This document shows positions 22,831 through 34,235 of a DNA stretch of 64,000 nucleotides, piece after piece; positions within the stretch are counted from its first letter, which is position 1; the number at the start of each line of letters is the position of its first letter. The notes under the pieces were generated by a model. It saw only the letters and a program-made list of their open reading frames with translations, ran no database searches and had not been told where the DNA came from. The position numbers and the translations under genes are program-made. Origin of the DNA: Bos javanicus (taxonomy: Eukaryota > Chordata > Mammalia > Artiodactyla > Bovidae); the NCBI RefSeq assembly GCF_032452875.1, contig NC_083876.1:5146001-5210000 (forward strand), in the 5' to 3' direction.

Positions 22831-23319
22831 ATTAGAAAGCAATTTGAGAGTTTCCTATAAGTTAACACCACCTTTTATTGACCAGGATGGCTTTAATGTT
22901 CCCCTAGCATGACTTAACTTCAAAAAGATTTCTTCTTGGTATAAAGCTCTGCTTTTCCTTAGAGCATTTGTGTTAGAAAAACTTCAATTGAAAATTCTTC
23001 CTCTGCCCTTGAGAGGTAAGTAAGTGATGAATTAGTTTAGCTTCTTACCAGGGAAATCCATGGAAAACTTTTCTATAAAATATGGGGTCATCTCTTTGAA
23101 ATGTAGCCATCAAAAAAGATAAAGCCTAGCCTTTGTAGAAGAGTAGGCACCTAACTTTAATATAAGCTTATTAACAAGCACAGATAGCCTATTCACATTG
23201 ACCAACCTCCCCTGTTAACCTCCCCACCATAATTTTCCAAGAGTTCATCACAGTGATTAAAACCGTTCCTGTCCTTTAATTCACTAGAGATCAGTTTAAT
23301 GTCTCTCCTTACTGAAATG
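22831..23319. other. No recognised feature
   Basis: AT-rich, no recognisable repeat or coding content. Confidence 0.5.
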
Positions 23320-25432
23320 TTGCTGTTGCTCAGTAGCTAAGTCTTGTCTGACTTTTTGCAACTCCAAAGACTGCAGCACACCAGAATCCGCTATCCTTCA
23401 CTATCCCCGAGTTTGCTCCAACTCATGTCCGTTAAGTTGGTGATGCCATCCAAGCATTTTATCCTCTGTCATCCCCTTCTCCTTCTGCATTCAATCTTTT
23501 GAGTATCAGGGTCTTTTCCAGTGAGTCAGCTCTGTGTATCACGTGGCCAGAATATTGGGGCTTCAGTTTCAGCACCAGAACTTTCAATGAATACTCAGGG
23601 TTGATTTCTTTTAGAATTGACGTCTTTGATTTCCTTTTAGTCCAAGGGACTCTCAAGAGTCTTCTGCAGAACCATGATTTGAAAACATGAATTCAAGCAC
23701 TCAGCCTTCTTTGAGGTTCGACCCTCACATCCATACATAGCTACTGGGAAAAAAACAAACAAACAAAAAAAACCCCATAGTTTTGATTATACAGATCTTG
23801 ATTGGCAAAGTGTGTCTCTGCTTTTGAATATGCTGTCTAGCTTTGTCATAGTTTTCATTCTAAGGAGAAAGCATCTGTTAATTTCATGGTTGTAGTCACT
23901 GTGCACTATGATTTTGGAGCCGAAGAAAATAAAATCTGTCAATGCTTCCGTGTTTTCCTCTTCTATTTGCCATGACGTAATGGTACATATAGCATAATCA
24001 TAGTTTTTTAAATATTGAGTTTCAAGTCAGCTTTTTCACTCTCCTCTTTCACTCTTATCAAGAAGCTCTTTAGTTCCTTTTCATTTTTTGCCATTAGAAT
24101 GGTATCATCTACAAAAATGAGATTGTTGATATTTCTCCCAGCAATCTTCATTCCAGCTTGTGAACAATACAGCCGAGCCTTTCACATGATGCACTCTGCA
24201 TAGAAGTTAAAATAAACAGGGAGATAATATACAACCTTGCCATACTCCTTTCCCAATTTTGAACCAGTCTGTTTTTCCATGTCCGTTTCTAACTGTTGCT
24301 TCTTGAACTTTATACGAGTTTCCCAGGAAACAGGTGAAGTGATCTGGTATTCATATCACTTTAAAAATTGTCCAGAGTGTGATCCACACAGTGAAAAGAT
24401 TTTGTGTAGTCAATGAAGCAGAAGTAGATGTTTCTCTGGAATTCCCTTGCTTTCTTTGTGATCCAACGAATCACAGAGATTCGTTGGTAATTTTATCTCT
24501 GACTCCTCTGCCTTTTCTAAACACAGCTTGTACATCTGGAATTTCTCATTTACATTATGCTGAAGCTTAGTTTGAAGGATTTTGTGCATAATCTTGCTAG
24601 CATGTGAAATGATTGCAATTGTCCAGCAATTTGAACATTGTCTGTAATTGCCCTTCTTTGGGCTTGAAATGAAAACTGACCTTCACCAGTCCTATGGCCA
24701 CTGCTGAGTTTTCCAAATTTGCTGACATTTTAGTGCAGCACTTTAACAGCATCATAAGTGCAGCACTTAACAGCAGAACTCTGTCACCTCCACTAGCTTT
24801 GTTCATAGTAATGCTTCCCTAAGGCCAACTTGACTTCACACTCCAGGATGTCTGGCTCTAGGTGAGTAACCCCCTGCCCATAGTGGTTTTCTAAGTCATT
24901 AAGACCTTTTTTGTACAGCTTCTATGTGCATTATTGCCTCCTGTTCTTAATCTCTTCTGCTTCTGTTAGGTCCTTACCCTTTCTGTGCTTTGTCATTTCT
25001 GTCCTTGCATAAATGTTTCCTTGATACCTCCAATTTTCTTGAAGAAATCTCTAGTCTTTCTCATTATAGTGTTTTCTTCTATTTTTTGCAGTGTTCATTT
25101 AAGAAGACCTTCTTATCTCCTCTTGCTATTTGCTAGAACTTTGCATTCAGTTGTGTATATTTTTCTGTTTCTCCGTTTCCCTTCTTCCCTCTTCTTTTCT
25201 GGTTCTCTTTTTCCCTCAGCTATTTGTAAACCTTCCTCCACAACCACTTTGCCTTCTTGCATTTCTTTTTCTTTGGGATGGTTTTGGTCAATTTCTCCTG
25301 TACAAAGTTATGGCTATGTGTAAATAGTTCTTTAGGCACTCTGTGTACCAGGTCTAATCCCTTGAATCTATTTGTCACCTCCACTGTATGATCATAAGGG
25401 ATTTGATTTAGATTATACTTGAATGGCCTAAA
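23320..25432 (-). mobile_element. BovB LINE, 5' truncated (2.1 kb)
   Basis: Complement of BovB from the 3' end through RT and linker to the end of the endonuclease domain (gggatttgatttagattatac near 25400). The RT box at about 24105-24116 reads F-V-D-D. Many shifts and stops. It ends where BovB codes the D-L-N-Q-I-P-Y-D block, still readable as an open frame at 25220-25435. Confidence 0.93.
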
Positions 25433-25439
25433 CAAAACC

Positions 25440-26230
25440 TTATTGTCATAGTCTCAGATAAAATGTACCTCTGCTGATTTAACTGTCTGGTGCAATTTTT
25501 CTTTGACATTATATGACTCAGAGATTCCATCCCTAACTAATTATCAGAGAAAAAATAAAAACACATCTACATTAAGATACGTACATTGATAATATTGAAC
25601 TTTACCAAGGCTTGTAGAAAGCTAGTATTTTTTTTTTTTTAAATAAATCTCCTTCAAGTTCCAGGGAATGGTTTACTGAATCTCTCTTTACTATATTGCT
25701 CAGAGATTCCCTCTTTGCTAAACTATGAAAAGACCAGTTACATTCTCCTCAAAATGCCTTTCTGTGTCTCATAAATTATTGCTAATGTTTGTCCCCAAAA
25801 TTCAATTGAAAAAAGAAAAAAAAAAATGCCCATATATCTGATTTGTTCAAACTTTAAACTTCTCTCTTTACTCCCAGGTTCCAGATTTTTGACTCAGCCT
25901 CAGCTTGAGCCAGCATACAAACTTTGCTTAACAACCTCTGCCAAAGATAGAATAGGCTGACAGCAGAGAAAAGCTTTCTGTAACAATTGTCCTATCATCA
26001 CCTGCATTTACTCTTCTCATTTCTTCTGATCCTTTCCTTGTCACTTTGTTTACTCTTCTCTGTAAAAGGGAAGTTCTTCTCTGCCTGCAAGGAGATATTC
26101 CAGACCTCATAGTTTTCTTCCCATTATCATGTTCCCTCTCCTCTTGTTGTAAAATTGTCTTCCTCTTATTGCGGTACTCAATTTAGATAAAGTTTTTCTT
26201 TTCTGACGTCCAGATTTGTTTTTGTTTGAT
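25440..26230 (+). repeat. Possible decayed LTR
   Basis: A non-BovB stretch whose end (gcggtactcaatttagataaagtttttcttttctgacg) looks like a polyadenylation region of a retroviral LTR, preceded by C/T-rich sequence. No TG...CA ends or duplication were found and no family is recognised. It could equally be ordinary AT-rich DNA. Confidence 0.25.
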
Positions 26231-26848
26231 GATACTAATGTTGATAACTTCTTTTAATTGCAATCATGCTTTCTTTGGATAAACAATGAAGTGTGTGTTT
26301 GCCTAAAATGTTTTGCTCTTGTCAAGGACAGAATCACATTGTCATAGATTTATAGAATGTTCTCATTAAAAGAGAACTTCAGTCATTTCTAATATACTTT
26401 TTTCACTTTTCATAGGATGAATCATAAATCAAGGGAATGAGGTATTTTGACTAGGGTTACAGAATAAGTGATTTGAAAGATAAGGTTTAGAATTTTGACA
26501 TTATGATTCTTTGTCAACTACAAATTTTCTTACAAAACAATTGCTTAATTTTATAATTAATACCCAAATTTTCACAGGAACGACTTTTAGTGTATTTTGT
26601 GTAGGTTCCAAAACATATCAATTTATCATTTTTAAAAGATAAAGCAGTCTTTTCTTGTTTTTAAATTTTGACCCTAATGGTATTGTTTGTATGCTTCGTA
26701 GACATCCAACAATGATTGCACAATCACACTTTAAATTATCAAGTCATAGTTATAATCCCCAGTGTCTATAAATTATGATTCATTTAATGTTTCCTTTCAT
26801 TTGTCACAAAGCAATGATGCCTCTGCCATAAATCACTAACTTTCCACT
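26231..26848. other. No recognised feature
   Basis: AT-rich sequence, no recognised repeat or coding content. Confidence 0.5.
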
Positions 26849-26969
26849 AATGGGCTTGTCTGGTAAATCAGCTGGTAAAAGAATCTGCCTGCAATGCAGG
26901 AGACCTAGTTTGATTCCTGGATCAGGAAGATTTGCTGGAGAAGAGATAAGCTACCCACTTCAGTATTCT
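26849..26969 (+). mobile_element. Bov-tA SINE, 3' truncated
   Basis: A plus-strand Bov-tA head and half of the body (gggcttgtctggtaaatcagc to cttcagtattctt). It is directly followed by a second, complete copy in the same orientation, a tandem SINE arrangement. Confidence 0.88.
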
Positions 26970-27165
26970 TGGGCTTCCCTGGTGGCTCAGCTGGTAAAGA
27001 ATATGCCTGAAATCAGGGAGACATGGGTTCAGTCTCTGGGTTGGGAAGATCACCTGGAGAACGGAAAGGCTACCCTCTTCAGCATTCTGGACTGGAGACT
27101 TCCATGGACTGTATAGTCCATGAGAACACAAAGAATCAGACATGACTGACTGACTTTCACTTCCA
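26970..27165 (+). mobile_element. Bov-tA SINE
   Basis: A complete copy starting gggcttccctggtggctcag and ending gactgactttcacttcc. It abuts the truncated copy at 26849-26969. Confidence 0.92.
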
Positions 27166-27340
27166 CTAGCTCTTTTCTCTTTGAAAGAAGAAAGGCAAAC
27201 ATACTACATCTAGAAGTCCTTTTATATTTTTTGCTAAGATTTGCCTAAAATAGTGAGAATATTCATAAGTGTACTTATTCTTTTTGATATATTTTACAGA
27301 TGCCAGCATATTTTTAATAATAGAAACACTAGGACCATTA

Positions 27341-27616
27341 CTGGATAAGGCACTGGCACCCCATTCCAGTATCTTGCCTGGAAAATCCCGTGGATGGAGG
27401 AGCCTAGTAGGCTGCAGTCCATGGTGTTGCTAAGAGTCAGACACAACTGAGAGATTTCACTTTCACTTTCCACTCTTATGCATTGGAGAAGGAAATGGCA
27501 ACCCACTCCAGTGTTCTTGCGTGGAGAATCCCAGGGAAAGGGGAGCCTGGTGGGCTTCTGTCCATGGGGTCGCACAGAGCCAGACACGACTGAAGCGACT
27601 TAGCAGCAGCAGCAGC
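27341..27616 (+). mobile_element. BOV-A2 dimeric SINE
   Basis: Full dimer ending in (cag)n, with a perfect 10-base target duplication, aggaccatta, at 27331-27340 and 27617-27626. Confidence 0.97.
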
Positions 27617-27730
27617 AGGACCATTATACTTTTATTCATTGATGTGTTTACTCATAGTTAAGCATCCTTTCTTTAAATATTAAAATAGATACAAATAGCC
27701 TTATTAGATACATATATGAACTGCTATCAA

Positions 27731-28213
27731 GTCAGTTCAGTGCAATTGTTCAGTCATGTCTGACTCTGCGATCTCATGGACTGCAGCACACCAGGTTTTC
27801 CTGTTCTTCAATATCTCCTGGAATTTGCTTAAACTCATGTCCACTGCAGAGAAGGCAATGGCACCCCACGCCAATACTCTTGCCTGGAAAATCCCATGGA
27901 TGGAGGAGCCTGGTGGGCTGGTGTCTATGGGGTCCCACAGAGTTGGACATGACTGAAGCAACTTAGCAACAGCAGCATGTCCACTGAGTTATTAATGCCA
28001 TCCAACCATATCATTCTCTGTCATCTCCTTCTCCTCCTGTCTTCAATCTTTCCCAGCATCAACATCTTTTCCAGTGAGTTAGTGCTTCACATCAGGTGGC
28101 AAAGTATTGGGGCTTCAGCTTCAGTATCTTTCCTTCCAATGGATATTCAGTGTTGATTTCCTTTAGGATTGATTGGTTTGATCTTCTCGCAGTCCAAGGG
28201 ACTCTTTCATGAT
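27731..28213 (-). mobile_element. BovB LINE 3' end, split by a BOV-A SINE
   Basis: Complement of the BovB 3' ~340 bases, from a degenerate (cagtt) tail to gtccaagggactcttt. It is interrupted at 27847-27975 by a SINE. Confidence 0.92.
27847..27975 (+). mobile_element. BOV-A monomer-like SINE nested in BovB
   Basis: Starts like the first BOV-A2 unit (agagaaggcaatggcacccc) and ends like the second (cttagcaacagcag), so it is a dimer shortened to one unit. A perfect 11-base target duplication, catgtccactg, lies at 27836-27846 and 27976-27986. Confidence 0.96.
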
Positions 28214-28287
28214 TATACTCTTCCTTCATTTTCAAATAATTTTTTGATGTATTGAAATAATAAATTTCCATTATCAAAATATTTCAG

Positions 28288-28400
28288 CAAGATACTTTAC
28301 TAGGTACTATACTAAACATTTTACATATTTTAATGTATTTAAGCCTCCCAATAATTCCTTGAGATATATAATATTATTCTCAGTTTAAAATAATGTAAAG
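28288..28400 (-). mobile_element. MIR SINE fragment
   Basis: ctaggtactatactaaacattttacat followed by ctcccaataattccttgag and attattctcagttt is the decayed complement of the MIR core and 3' part. Confidence 0.7.
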
Positions 28401-28444
28401 CGTTGTATCATTGGTAAGTGTTATGGCTATGATTAGGTGCTCTT

Positions 28445-28655
28445 AGGGGTTTCCCTGGTGACTCAGACAGTAAAACTCTGCCTGCAATATGGGAGACTTG
28501 GGTCTGATCCCTGGGTCAGGAAGATCCTCTGAAAAAGGGAATGGCAAACCACTCCAGTATTCTTGCTTGGGGAATTCCATGGACAGAGGAGCCTTGGAGG
28601 CTACAGTCCATGGGATCAGAAAGATTTGGGCAAGAATGAGGGACTAACACTTCCA
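28445..28655 (+). mobile_element. Bov-tA SINE
   Basis: Full plus-strand copy: ggtttccctggtgactcagac head, B-box-like ggtctgatccctgg, BovA body, gactaacacttcc tail. Confidence 0.93.
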
Positions 28656-28669
28656 ACTTTAACTTTTTT

Positions 28670-29430
28670 GTTGTACAGTTACTCAGCTGTGTCCGACTGC
28701 TTGTGACCCCAGAGATTGCAGTAACACAGGTTTCCCTGTCCTTCACCATCTCCTGGAGTTTGCCCAAACTCATGTTCATCGAGTTGGTAATGTCATCCAA
28801 CCATCTCATCCTCTATCATCCCCTCCCTCCCCCCGTGTTCAATCTTTCCCTGCATCAGGGTTTTTTTTCCAATGAGTCAATTCTTCACGTTAAGTATTGG
28901 AGCTTCAGTATCAGACCTTTCAATGAATATTCAGAGCTGATTTTCTTTAGGACTGACTGATTTGATCTCCTTGCAGTCCAAGAGACTTTTAAGAATCTTC
29001 TCCAAAACCACAAATCAAAACCATCAATTCTTCGGTGCTGGGCCTTCTTTATGTTTGAATTCTCACATCCATACATGACTACTGGAAAAACGATAGCTTT
29101 AACCAGACAAACTTTTGTCAGCAAATTATTTTCTCTGCTTTTCAATATGCTGTCTAGGTTTGTCATGGCTTTTCTTCCAGGGAGCAAGCATCTTTCAATT
29201 TCATGGCTACAGTCACTTGAAATCATCTACAGTGATTTTGAAGACCAACAGAACAAAGTCTCTCAGTCTTTCCACTGTTTCCTCATCTATTTTCCATGAA
29301 GTGATGGAACCAGATGCCATGATCTTTGCTTTTTGAATGTTGAGTTTTAAGCAGCTTTTTACACTCGTTTCTTTTACTTTCATCAAGGGGCTCTTTAGTT
29401 CCTCTTCACTTTCTGCCATAAGGGTGGCTC
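28670..29430 (-). mobile_element. BovB LINE, 5' truncated (0.76 kb)
   Basis: Complement of the BovB 3' end to just inside the RT domain (ctttctgccataagggtgg). Open minus-strand frames 28885-29226 and 29213-29440 are its broken C-terminal ORF. Confidence 0.94.
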
Positions 29431-30369
29431 TTTTAATCACTTTTCTATGTTGCTTCTTGCCTCTGATAATCCTAAGTTTTTATGTTTTATTATATCCTAG
29501 TACCATAGAATTATTCCATTATCTCCTTAAAACTTAAAAAAAAAAAAAACTCATTTTCTGCAGAGTATAATAGTAATGCTACCATAATAGTAGTCACATA
29601 GTACTGACGACTATACACACAAAGGTAATATATTTCTCTTCAAAATTCTCATCCCTATTCTTCAGTAGGCAGAACTTCTTTTTTGTTAAAGTTAAGTAAA
29701 AATTGAAGTTCCTTAGTTATGTTCCCAATTTTCTGGAAGATGACCCTGTCAGCAAGGCAAAGAAAGAATTTATTACATGGTTTTATTAGATGTACAGTGG
29801 AGGAAAATGATTTCTTTCTAAAACCTCATCCAAGTATCAGGCTTCCACTATCATTTCATTGATTTAGAACCAAATCAAAACCATTGTTGAAAATTTTATC
29901 TGTAGATATAAAAGCCATACATTTGAAGGTAAAAACTTCAAGTTGTTGCTAGCGTCATAGCAGTTTAGATAAGCACTGTAATCCTATCTTGAAAAGGTGC
30001 CTGTGCTTCTGAGGATGGACCAGCTTGTGACCAAAAGAGATGAGAAATCAGCCAAGTTAAGAAAGAATAGAGTCACAGGCTAGGACTCTTGTGCTTAATT
30101 TGGGTGAGGGACATGAGGAAGCATCCCTCACAGATTCACCTATTGCCACATATATATGCTTTTATTCTTCAGAATTGTATGATTTCCAATTATTTAAATG
30201 AAGGACTCATTATATCCATCAGATATTTTATTGTAGAAAATGTGATCATAATTTACTGAAATAAAGATTAATAACATAAAACACATTTTCTGAATTTAAC
30301 TAGTAATATCAAAGTTTACAGGTACTCTGGGTGATTGAATCCATAGATAAAATGCTTTTGTTTGTTTTA
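29431..30369. other. No recognised feature
   Basis: AT-rich. An A-run at 29535-29549 is the only simple-sequence feature. No family resemblance. Confidence 0.5.
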
Positions 30370-30570
30370 GTTCCTAAGTAAAGTCAACTCTTCTGTGAAC
30401 CCATAGACTGTAGCCCACCAGGCTCCTCTGTCCATGGGCTTTCCCAGGCAAGGTTATTGGAGTGGGTTTCTCTTTTCATTTCCAAAGGATCTTCCTGATC
30501 CAGGGGTCAAACCCAAGTCTCTTGCTTTGGAACATGGATTATTTTTCACTGAGCTACCAAGAAGGCCATA
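30370..30570 (-). mobile_element. Bov-tA SINE, decayed
   Basis: Complement of a Bov-tA: cccaccaggctcctctgtccatggg body, head end cactgagctaccaagaaggcc. Confidence 0.88.
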
Positions 30571-31141
30571 GATAAAATATATAGGGATAGTTCAAACATA
30601 GTCAGATGACGTCTCGTCACATGAGATAATAGCTTGAGTTGGAGGAAATGAGTGTAAACTGAAACAGTTGAGAGACATTGCTACTTTCTATTATCCATGT
30701 AAATTATGGATTTTAGTAAATATTTAATATAATACTTAAAAAGAGAAACTGAAAATCTGGAATGTAACCCGAAGAAAGCAGAGCACATAGCCAAGATCAA
30801 TAATATACCAAATGAAACTTTCCTTAGGATGAGGAAAGGTTACATGGAAAAACATTGTATATTCCAATAAGTATTTGGAGAATCACTGTAAAGAGTTGAT
30901 AGAAGATCTTTTCTATTATTTGCTAAAGTAAATATTTAGAGCTGAGGATTAGGACACTAAGAAAGTGCATAGGAATGACTATCAGCAGCAGGGTAGATTT
31001 AAAATTAAGATAAATGAAACTGTTTTATCAGATTAAATATTAAAGTAGAACATATAGAATCATTGAAGATATGTAAATTTGTACTAATGGCACAAAATAT
31101 TTCTTACGATGGCATCAACTTTGACTGCAAACTAGTTACCT
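30571..31141. other. No recognised feature
   Basis: AT-rich, no repeat or coding content recognised. Confidence 0.5.
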
Positions 31142-31149
31142 GTACTATT

Positions 31150-31542
31150 CAGTTCAGTTCAGTTCAGTCGCTCAGTAGTGTCTGACTCTTAGTGACCCCA
31201 TGAATCGCAGCAGGCCAGGCCTCCCTGTCCATCACCAACTCCCGGAGTTCACCCAGACCCACGTCCATCAAGTCAGTGATGCCATCCAGCCATCTCATCC
31301 TCTGTTGTCCCCTTCTCCTCCTGCCCCCAATCCCTCCCAGCATTAGAGTCTTTTCCAATGAGTCAACTCTTCGCATGAGGTGGCCAAAGTACTGGACTTG
31401 CAGCTTTAGCATCATTCCTTCCAAAGAAATCCCAGGGATGAACTCCTTTAGAATGGACTGGTTGTATCTCCTTGCAGTCCAAGGGACTCTCAAGAGTCTT
31501 CTCCAACAGTACAGTTCAAAAGCATCAATTCTTCGGCACTCA
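31150..31542 (-). mobile_element. BovB LINE 3' end, young copy
   Basis: The complement of the last ~390 bases of BovB with a clean (cagtt)4 tail, carrying an uninterrupted 109-codon frame (31164-31493). A perfect 8-base target duplication, gtactatt, lies at 31142-31149 and 31543-31550. Confidence 0.96.
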
Positions 31543-31550
31543 GTACTATT

Positions 31551-32114
31551 ACATCAAATAAATTAATTATCAGAAAGACAGAGATGGTTAGTAAGTCATA
31601 AAAGCCAAAGCAAAATATGAATCAAAAGAGCACTATTAAATTCTTATAGTTTAAACAGACATACTTCTAACTCAAATATCGATAAGAAAAAAAAATCATC
31701 TTTGGCTCATTTAACTGGAAAGACATGGAATGATTCTAGTTTTAAGAAATATTGGATTTTAGGTCTCAAAGAATACCAAGTACGCTCTGATTCATCTATA
31801 AGCTCCTTTTGTCTATGATGGCCTTCATTTAAAATGCAAAGTCCTTTTGCACATGAACTTGATGATTGTCAGCAACCTATATTCTCCAAGCTTAGAGACA
31901 CCAGAGGAAATGCATTTTTTCTCCTCAGATATCAAACCCATAGATCAATCTGAGTACCTTTATTGAATTTCAGCCTCTCCTATAATTGAACACTGAGAAA
32001 CAAGTAAATAGGACTAAGTTAGTATCAATAATTCCAAGAAGGAAAAATAAATAATGATATAAATTAATCAACACAGATCAGCAATTTGGTCAAATCCTAG
32101 CTTTTTTTCTGTAG
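31551..32114. other. No recognised feature
   Basis: AT-rich. It probably includes decayed upstream retroviral pol, given the pol remnant that follows, but I cannot read any RT motif. Confidence 0.4.
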
Positions 32115-32548
32115 TTGGCATGCATGTACGTGCATCATTCACAACATTTTTCAGAATCCCACATCACTTCCTATGAAGTCCTTTTGTTAAATGCTCCTTA
32201 CACAGCATTTTCACGTTGTAGTAACCTTAACCCTGCTACTTCTCTCCTGTCTGTCACCAGCAAAGCCCATCATGAATGCTTAACACCTCCTGATTCCTTG
32301 TGATTAACTGTAGAAAATTTAGGGCAGTGATATTGACTTCTCATCACACATTGATGGTTCTTATTTAAAAGGGGGCAATAGCAAATATTATGCTGGGTGT
32401 GTAATTGCAAATCATTTTGATATGGTTGAGGCAGCATCATTACTTATGGCCACTCTGGCTCAACAGGCTGAATCATATGCTTTTCATGGGATTGCACTTT
32501 AGTTGAGGGCAAAACAGCCAGAAGTCATACTGATAGTAGATATGTATT
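32115..32548 (+). pseudogene. pol: ERV pol remnant: connection and RNase H, first half
   Basis: The plus strand codes the pol connection (C-S-N-L-N-P-A-T, about 32218-32243; H-H-E-C-L near 32270). After a frameshift, RNase H follows with a D-G-S block at about 32350, A-T-L-A-Q-Q-A-E near 32450, and T-D-S-R-Y intact at 32529-32543. Stops occur between. A BOV-A2 cuts the frame directly after R-Y-V-F. Confidence 0.85.
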
Positions 32549-32818
32549 TGGAGAAGGCAATGGCACCCGACTCCAGTACTCTTGCCTGGAAAATCCCATG
32601 GATGGAGGAGCCTGGTAGGCTGCAATCCATGGGGTCACTAAGAGTCGGACATGACTGAGCGACTTCACTTTCACTTTCAGGCATTGGAGAAGGAAATGGC
32701 AACCCACACCAGTGTTCTTGCCTGGAGAATCCCAGGGATAGGGGAGCCTGGTAGGCTGTGGTCTATGGGGTCGCACAGAGTCGGACATGACTGAAGCGAC
32801 TTAGCAGCAGCAGCAGCA
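32549..32818 (+). mobile_element. BOV-A2 dimeric SINE in ERV pol
   Basis: Full dimer (ggagaaggcaatggcaccc to (cag)n) inserted in the RNase H coding sequence. Flanks tagatatgtatt and aataggtatatt are only partly alike, so the target duplication has decayed or is uncertain. Confidence 0.96.
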
Positions 32819-33480
32819 ATAGGTATATTCAAAGCAGCTGTTGATTTTGAAATATTGTGGAAGCAACATGTCTTCCTTACTTCAGGCAGAAAAAATAATA
32901 TAAAAATAAAATTACTACAGGCAGTACTTGCCCTTGTCACTTGAACTATTATTAAGATTTCAAGGCATTTTTAAATTTGACTTTCTGGAAGCTAAAGTAA
33001 ATATCTTGCCAACATTTCTTCAAAGAGTTCTACCTAAAGAAACCCCGATCAGCCAAATCTCTTTTCAAGGGAATATTTCTCCAACTGACATCTTAGAAAA
33101 AAAATGGCTAGAGAAGTCCATCATTGTTCTCAGTAAAGGAGAAACAAGGTAAAATTTCAACAGTTGTTGGTTTGATAAAAAGGGGAAACTCTGGCTTTAA
33201 CCAAATAACAACTGAGTCCTACTAGGAACTCTAAAGTTCCCACTCCTCACCACTCAATGTATATTGAAACATTGATCTACAGAAAATATTATAGATTTCA
33301 TGAATCAGTATTGATGGGGAAATATTAGTAAGCTGCAAAAATTTCCTATCTAATGTTCTGGCTGTCTGAAATACAAATGAGCAAACTCATTCATGTTTCT
33401 CTCATACATTTTAGGCCATCTAATGGCTCACTTGAGGTCTGATATATTGAGTTCATACAGTTTTCTCCATCTCATGGAGA
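32819..33480 (+). pseudogene. pol: ERV pol remnant: RNase H end and integrase N-terminal part
   Basis: Continues after the SINE with I-L-W-K-Q-H-V-F-L-T-S-G (about 32850-32890), RNase H. Then come the integrase N-terminal region (K-F-P-L-L-T-T near 33240) and the start of the catalytic core at about 33440. The first catalytic acidic position reads Glu (33449-33451) where the family has Asp. Frames are shifted several times. Confidence 0.8.
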
Positions 33481-33481
33481 T

Positions 33482-33501
33482 ACACACACACACACACACA
33501 T
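33482..33501. repeat. (AC)n microsatellite
   Basis: A run of ten AC units that marks the break between the retroviral integrase and the inserted BovB. Confidence 0.97.
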
Positions 33502-33966
33502 ATTCAGTTCAGTTCAGTCACTCAATAGTGCCCGATTCTTTGCGACCCCATGAACCGCAGCACGCCAGGCCTCCCTGTTCATCACCAACTCCCGGAGTCC
33601 ACCCAAAGCCATGTCCATTGAGTAGGTGATGCCATCCAACCATCTTATTCTCGGCCGTCCCCTTCTCTTCCTGTCCTCAATCTTTCCCAGCATCAGGGTC
33701 TTTTCCAATGAGTCAGCTCTTTGCATCAGGTGACCAAAGTATTGGAGTTTCAGCTTCAACATCAGTCCTTCCAATGAACACCCAGAACTGATTTCCTTTA
33801 GGATGGACTGGTTGGATCTCCTTGCAGTCCAAGGGACTCTCAAGAGTCTTCTCCAACACCACAGTTCAAAAGCATCAATTCTTCTGTGCTCAGCTTTCTT
33901 TATAGTCCAACTCTCACATCCATACATGACTACTGGAAAAAAACCATAGCCTTGACTAGATGGACT
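33502..33966 (-). mobile_element. BovB LINE 3' end in ERV integrase
   Basis: The complement of the BovB 3' ~460 bases with an uninterrupted 137-codon C-terminal frame (33514-33927), so it is a comparatively young copy. The retroviral integrase resumes beyond it, but the middle of the catalytic core is missing. Confidence 0.95.
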
Positions 33967-34235
33967 TTTTGGCTGTTTTTACAACATTTATACTGTGCTT
34001 CCCACCCTCCATATTCTGGTTTAGTCAAATGCACTAATGGCATTATTAAGACTCAATGGCAAGACTTGTAGAGGCTCTTCAAATACTGTGACCCAAAGCA
34101 TCACCATTGGGCTTTCTAAATGTCAGATTCACCCTTCTGGAATTCATAAACCCTCATCATTTTAAATAGGCAAGTAATGCTCCATGCATGTTCCTGCTTC
34201 TTTTGACCCAGAACTGATAAAAAGAGAGATATCCC
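33967..34235 (+). pseudogene. pol: ERV pol remnant: integrase core end
   Basis: The plus strand codes Y-C-A-S-H-P-P-Y-S-G-L-V-K (33990-34029), the end of the integrase catalytic core, then G-I-I-K-T-Q. The third catalytic acidic position reads Lys (34027-34029). Near 34184 an M-H-V-P-A-S-F-D-P block follows before an L1 cuts the frame. Non-functional. Confidence 0.82.
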
